Positions 60,550 through 64,000 of a DNA stretch of 64,000 nucleotides are shown in pieces. How positions within the stretch are numbered: position 1 is the stretch's first letter; each line of letters opens with the position of its first letter. This DNA is from Rotaria macrura (taxonomy: Eukaryota; Rotifera; Eurotatoria; Philodinida; Philodinidae). The translations under genes and the position numbers were made by a program. The notes beneath the pieces are model-generated. The model searched no databases, was not told the DNA's origin, and saw nothing but the letters and a program-made list of their open reading frames with translations. The stretch spans positions 1 to 64,000 of the forward strand of contig OENT01000388.1 in the NCBI GenBank assembly GCA_900239685.1, in the 5' to 3' direction.

Positions 60550-61844
60550 CTAGACAAAAAACACATCAAACATTCTTATTCATATTTTCTATAATAGTGA
60601 AATGCCAATTTTCAACATAAAAAAAAAGTAACGCAAGAAATCAATGAAAGAAATATAGTAGATAAATCACTGATACTTCCTATGTCAAACTACAAACAAG
60701 TTGCATACTTTTATAGCATCTTAAATTTGACAGAATATTTTCTGTACAAAATAACAAATACTTGATCTATTAGTTCATACACATTGTCAATAATCGTTTT
60801 TTTTTCTTCTGTATAGATTTACCACAATCGCTACTGTTCAAACCATAATCAGTAGTCAATCATTTGCAGTATTTCTCCGATAAAGAAAAAGATTGCTTTT
60901 AAATGCAATTCATACAAGCATGATTACATCTACTAGAAGGAAACGTCTTCAACTATTGTATGAATGAAAAAAAAATATTTTGTTATCTCATGTCGTCTCT
61001 TCACTAATGACAGGACATATCCAGACGAATCAGCTGGTCGCTTAAAAAACGACTGCTTGAATAATATGGATATCCATTCAAAAGTTAAAGTTATTATTGA
61101 AAGAAAACTTTTAACTATTTTCGTTATATTTGAAATGTGAATCATGTTATCTTCGGTATAAAAATTCATGTGATCATATATGTTGTTAGCATCTGTGTAT
61201 CGTCAAACAGTGACATCTGATTTACCGCAAATGCTGAGATTATTGCTCGTTCTATCTGTGACATTAGAGATGAAAAACATGTATGATTTCCTTTCACTTG
61301 TATTTTTGATCAGAAAATTCTTTCATTAAATAGCTTAGAATACTATGTGAATAATAACTTCAGATAAAATTGATAATTTCTCTTGACGATCATAATCTCA
61401 TGTAACCATGTCACTCGTTTTTCTATGCGATAGATATACGTAATCTATTCAAAGCAGGAAATAAACTCAACTGTGAAGAGACAGAGAGAAATAAATTAAA
61501 GTATTATTTTATCATGTTTTCTTACTTTATTAGAGATAGCTAGGCTGTATTTAGAAGAAAAAAAAAGAAGAAGAAGAAGAAAAAAATTGAAGTGCAAATG
61601 TGTGTATACTTCGTGAAGAAGAATTGCCACACACAGAGAAAATTTTCAAATTATCAAGCCAGAAAATTCTTTTGACAAGTATGTATGATGAAGTTGCCAT
61701 AGACATGTCGCCTATCTACTTAACTATCTAATTTCACAGAAGATTTATTCTCATCCGCAAATTTGATTAAAGTAAGAAAATGTTGAGATTTAGATAACAT
61801 CTTTCTCATTACACACTTAGAAATTGTCAAGTTTATTCTTATAT
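60550..61844. promoter_or_regulatory. Head-to-head region, RAB3GAP2 / CNG channel
   Basis: 1.3 kb of AT-rich DNA between two divergent starts, with an AAG-rich run at about 61558-61588. No clear core promoter motif. Frames inside (minus 60933-61169) show no domain. Confidence 0.4.
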
Positions 61845-64000
61845 ATGAATATGAATGCTCAATCTTTGGCGTCATTAAAATCCTGTTCAACTAAACCAAA
61901 GAATTCGATATCGTCGAATACACATGAAAATATCATTCCATCTACAATCGAATCGACTCTTCAAGAATCTGATGTTGCATCTAGATCTTCGAATTGTTTC
62001 GTTCGACTGATTCAGGTAGTATTATTGACTGTACCTTGTTTGATTTTTGTTCATTGACAATGAAATTAGTATATTTGTAGATAGTATTAAGATTCCCAAA
62101 TGTAAGTAGAACAAGAGAATATGTTTAGTATTCTTTCGTCGAATTTTTCGATAGTGTTGTTATCAATGGATACAACAACATCAACGACGTCGAATCGATA
62201 TACTTCCAACGGATGCGTCACGCAAAAAATCTTGTCTATCAAATATATGTCAAATTGAAAAACATAAACAAAGGTTTTTTTTTTGTTCCATATCTTTCGT
62301 TTAATTGTTAGTTTTTCCTTTATTAATTTTTAGCGGAAATTGGGTTGTTGATCCGTCACAATCATTTTATTATTATTGGTCATCAATAGTTTCTATTGCA
62401 GTTCTCTATAATTCTATACTACTTATTGGGCGTAGTGCTTTTCTTCTTCTTCAAGAACGTCTGTTCACTATGTGGCTTATTTGTGATTATCTTTGTGATC
62501 TCTGTTATATTATTGATTCATGTATACAAACGCGTAAAGGTTTGTTTGTTTATCTATGGTAGATGAGGGAAATCATTAATGAAGAACGTATTAGTAACAA
62601 ATTGCCTTTTACCGATCGATTCCCTCAAATTACTTCTAATTGATCCGTATTGAACATCTAGCATATAGGAAATAAAGCGAGTCTGTTGATTCGATTATAC
62701 TCTCTATCTCTCTCTCTTTTCTTGTATTCAATCAATGTATGAAACTTGAAGGAAAAAGAAAAGAACATGACTTTAAATCTGAATTGTTTCTCAGATCTTT
62801 TAGTTTCTTATTATTATGATGGATGCAATATGCATTTAATGGGTACTTTAGTGATTATTCGACAAATTCAGAACTGTATATTTTTCTCACATATTGAATA
62901 TTAACGAAGAACTTCGCTTGCCATCATGTACTATATATTCTAATTTCGATGAATATATTTTCCGTACCACGGAAAATACTAGTTTATCGAACAAATGCTT
63001 ATTCTTTCCAGTATCTTCTATATTGATAGATTCAATATGTGAAAATTCATCTCGATAATAGGAATACTTCAACAAACTTGTTATTCTATGATAGAATAAT
63101 TAATTTTAAGAATTTTCATCATATGAGTCGTTATTTAAAAGATAGTCGTTTCATAAATTTTCTATTTATCGTCGATTTATCAATTCTATAGAGCATCATC
63201 TTACTGAACTTCTAGACATGTTTAACATACTTCTTTCTGTCTTTGAACAGCATGTTCGTATGAATCTCTTAATTTCTTCTATTTTCGTTTAGGTTATCTC
63301 GAAAATGGTCTTCTAGTTCGTGATCCAAAAAAATTACGAAAACATTATTGGCATAGTCGTGCATTTATACTTGATATTATATCATTGATACCAACAGATT
63401 TATTATACATTATTCCAAAATTGTCTCTATTACCATCATTAAGATTCAATCGTCTATTTCGTGTTCATCGTTTTTTTGAATTTTCTGATAAAGTCGAAAC
63501 TCAAACAAATCATCCGAATACATTTCGTCTTATTTCATTATTAACAATTATTCTCATAGTTATACATTGGAATGCTTGTTTCTACTTTATAATAAGTCGT
63601 TGGATAGGCTATTCAACCGATGCTTGGGTGTATAACATGACAACACCAACAGGAACAACATTAACAACACAATATTTATATTGTTTCTTTTGGTCAACAC
63701 TTGTATTAACGAATATTGGTGAAGTGCCACCACCACAAACCAATGTAAGATTATCTATTTTCATTTTTACAATAGAATAAACCTTCATGTCAATTCTCCA
63801 ATTAACATAAGTAAAGAAATTCTCGCATTGTCGATGTTTACACAAATAGACAAAGAAAAACGACATTTCAATCCATTGTCTCTATCTAGAAAGAACAATA
63901 ATACTAATAGCCAATGACCTTGATAGTTGTTCGTGTTTTTTCTTTCTCTCATTTCCTTTTGTTGTCGACAACGATCAGCAATAGTGTGTGAGATATAACT
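61845..64000 (+). CDS. Cyclic-nucleotide-gated cation channel, 5' part
   Basis: Four exons are in the window: 61845-62015, 62155-62273, 62334-62539 and 63293-63744. Phases agree; 316 codons so far, and the gene runs off the right edge after a good donor (AAT/gtaaga). The cytoplasmic N-terminus leads to SGNWVVDPSQSFYYYWSSIV (S1), then S2 (WLICDYLCDLCYIID) and GYLENGLLVRDPKKLRKHY. S3-S4 follow, including DIISLIPTDLLY and RFNRLFRVHRFFEF, then S5 (LIVIHWNACFYFII) and the pore helix FWSTLVLTNIGEVPPP. This matches CNG channel alpha subunits, which pass Na+ and Ca2+ when cGMP or cAMP binds a C-terminal domain not in this window. The filter reads TNIGEVP, not the usual TTIGETP; the calcium-binding Glu is kept. 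Confidence 0.92.

Noticed and set aside
1..64000. CRISPR arrays, operons, rRNA genes
   Set aside because: No regularly spaced repeats, no polycistronic layout and no rRNA-like sequence; the genes are spliced eukaryotic genes.

Overview
The window reads as nuclear DNA of a small invertebrate animal, most likely a bdelloid rotifer. The sequence is AT-rich. The genes have metazoan domain architectures, and most introns are only 46-100 nt with clean GT/AG borders. There are many short non-autonomous transposon-like elements, and several short tracts resemble TGTGGG, the telomere repeat reported for bdelloids. Species assignment is inference; no rRNA or mitochondrial marker is present.

Layout. 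Positions 1-15.9 kb hold almost no recognisable genes. This part is rich in repeats: a GATC-word region, a 0.5-kb foldback, a hAT-type MITE, a 301-bp CCCAGG-ended foldback, and a GC-richer block with four CCAAT boxes and a TATA box. A broken FLYWCH zinc-finger fragment lies at 16 kb. The gene-bearing part follows: an RNF32-type double-RING protein (minus, 16.9-18.2 kb), a small secreted protein (plus, 18.8-19.4 kb), an acidic prothymosin-like protein (plus, 21.5-22.1 kb), a small basic hypothetical protein (plus, 25.1-25.5 kb), and a CDK12/13 orthologue (minus, 25.4-28.3 kb). Next come 7.5 kb without a recognised gene but with two hAT MITEs, a nine-exon Dispatched-like RND transporter (minus, 35.8-40.8 kb), and 7.8 kb of gene-poor AT-rich DNA. 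An 18-exon RAB3GAP2 orthologue follows (minus, 48.6-60.5 kb) with a 520-nt assembly gap. Last is the 5' part of a cyclic-nucleotide-gated channel (plus, 61.8 kb to the window edge).

The genes are unrelated single-copy-style eukaryotic genes, not an operon or pathway. RNF32 with the secreted-protein gene, and RAB3GAP2 with the channel gene, are head-to-head pairs that may share promoter regions. CDK12 and the basic hypothetical gene converge tail to tail.

The most unusual content is a group of foldback elements of about 300 bp that begin CCCAGG and end CCTGGG. At least five are visible, one nested in another and four lying in RAB3GAP2 introns. Their interiors are built from a different self-complementary word in each subgroup (ATCGGATCC, AAGATCTT, ACGGTCGT). 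Other elements with different ends show the same word-array design.
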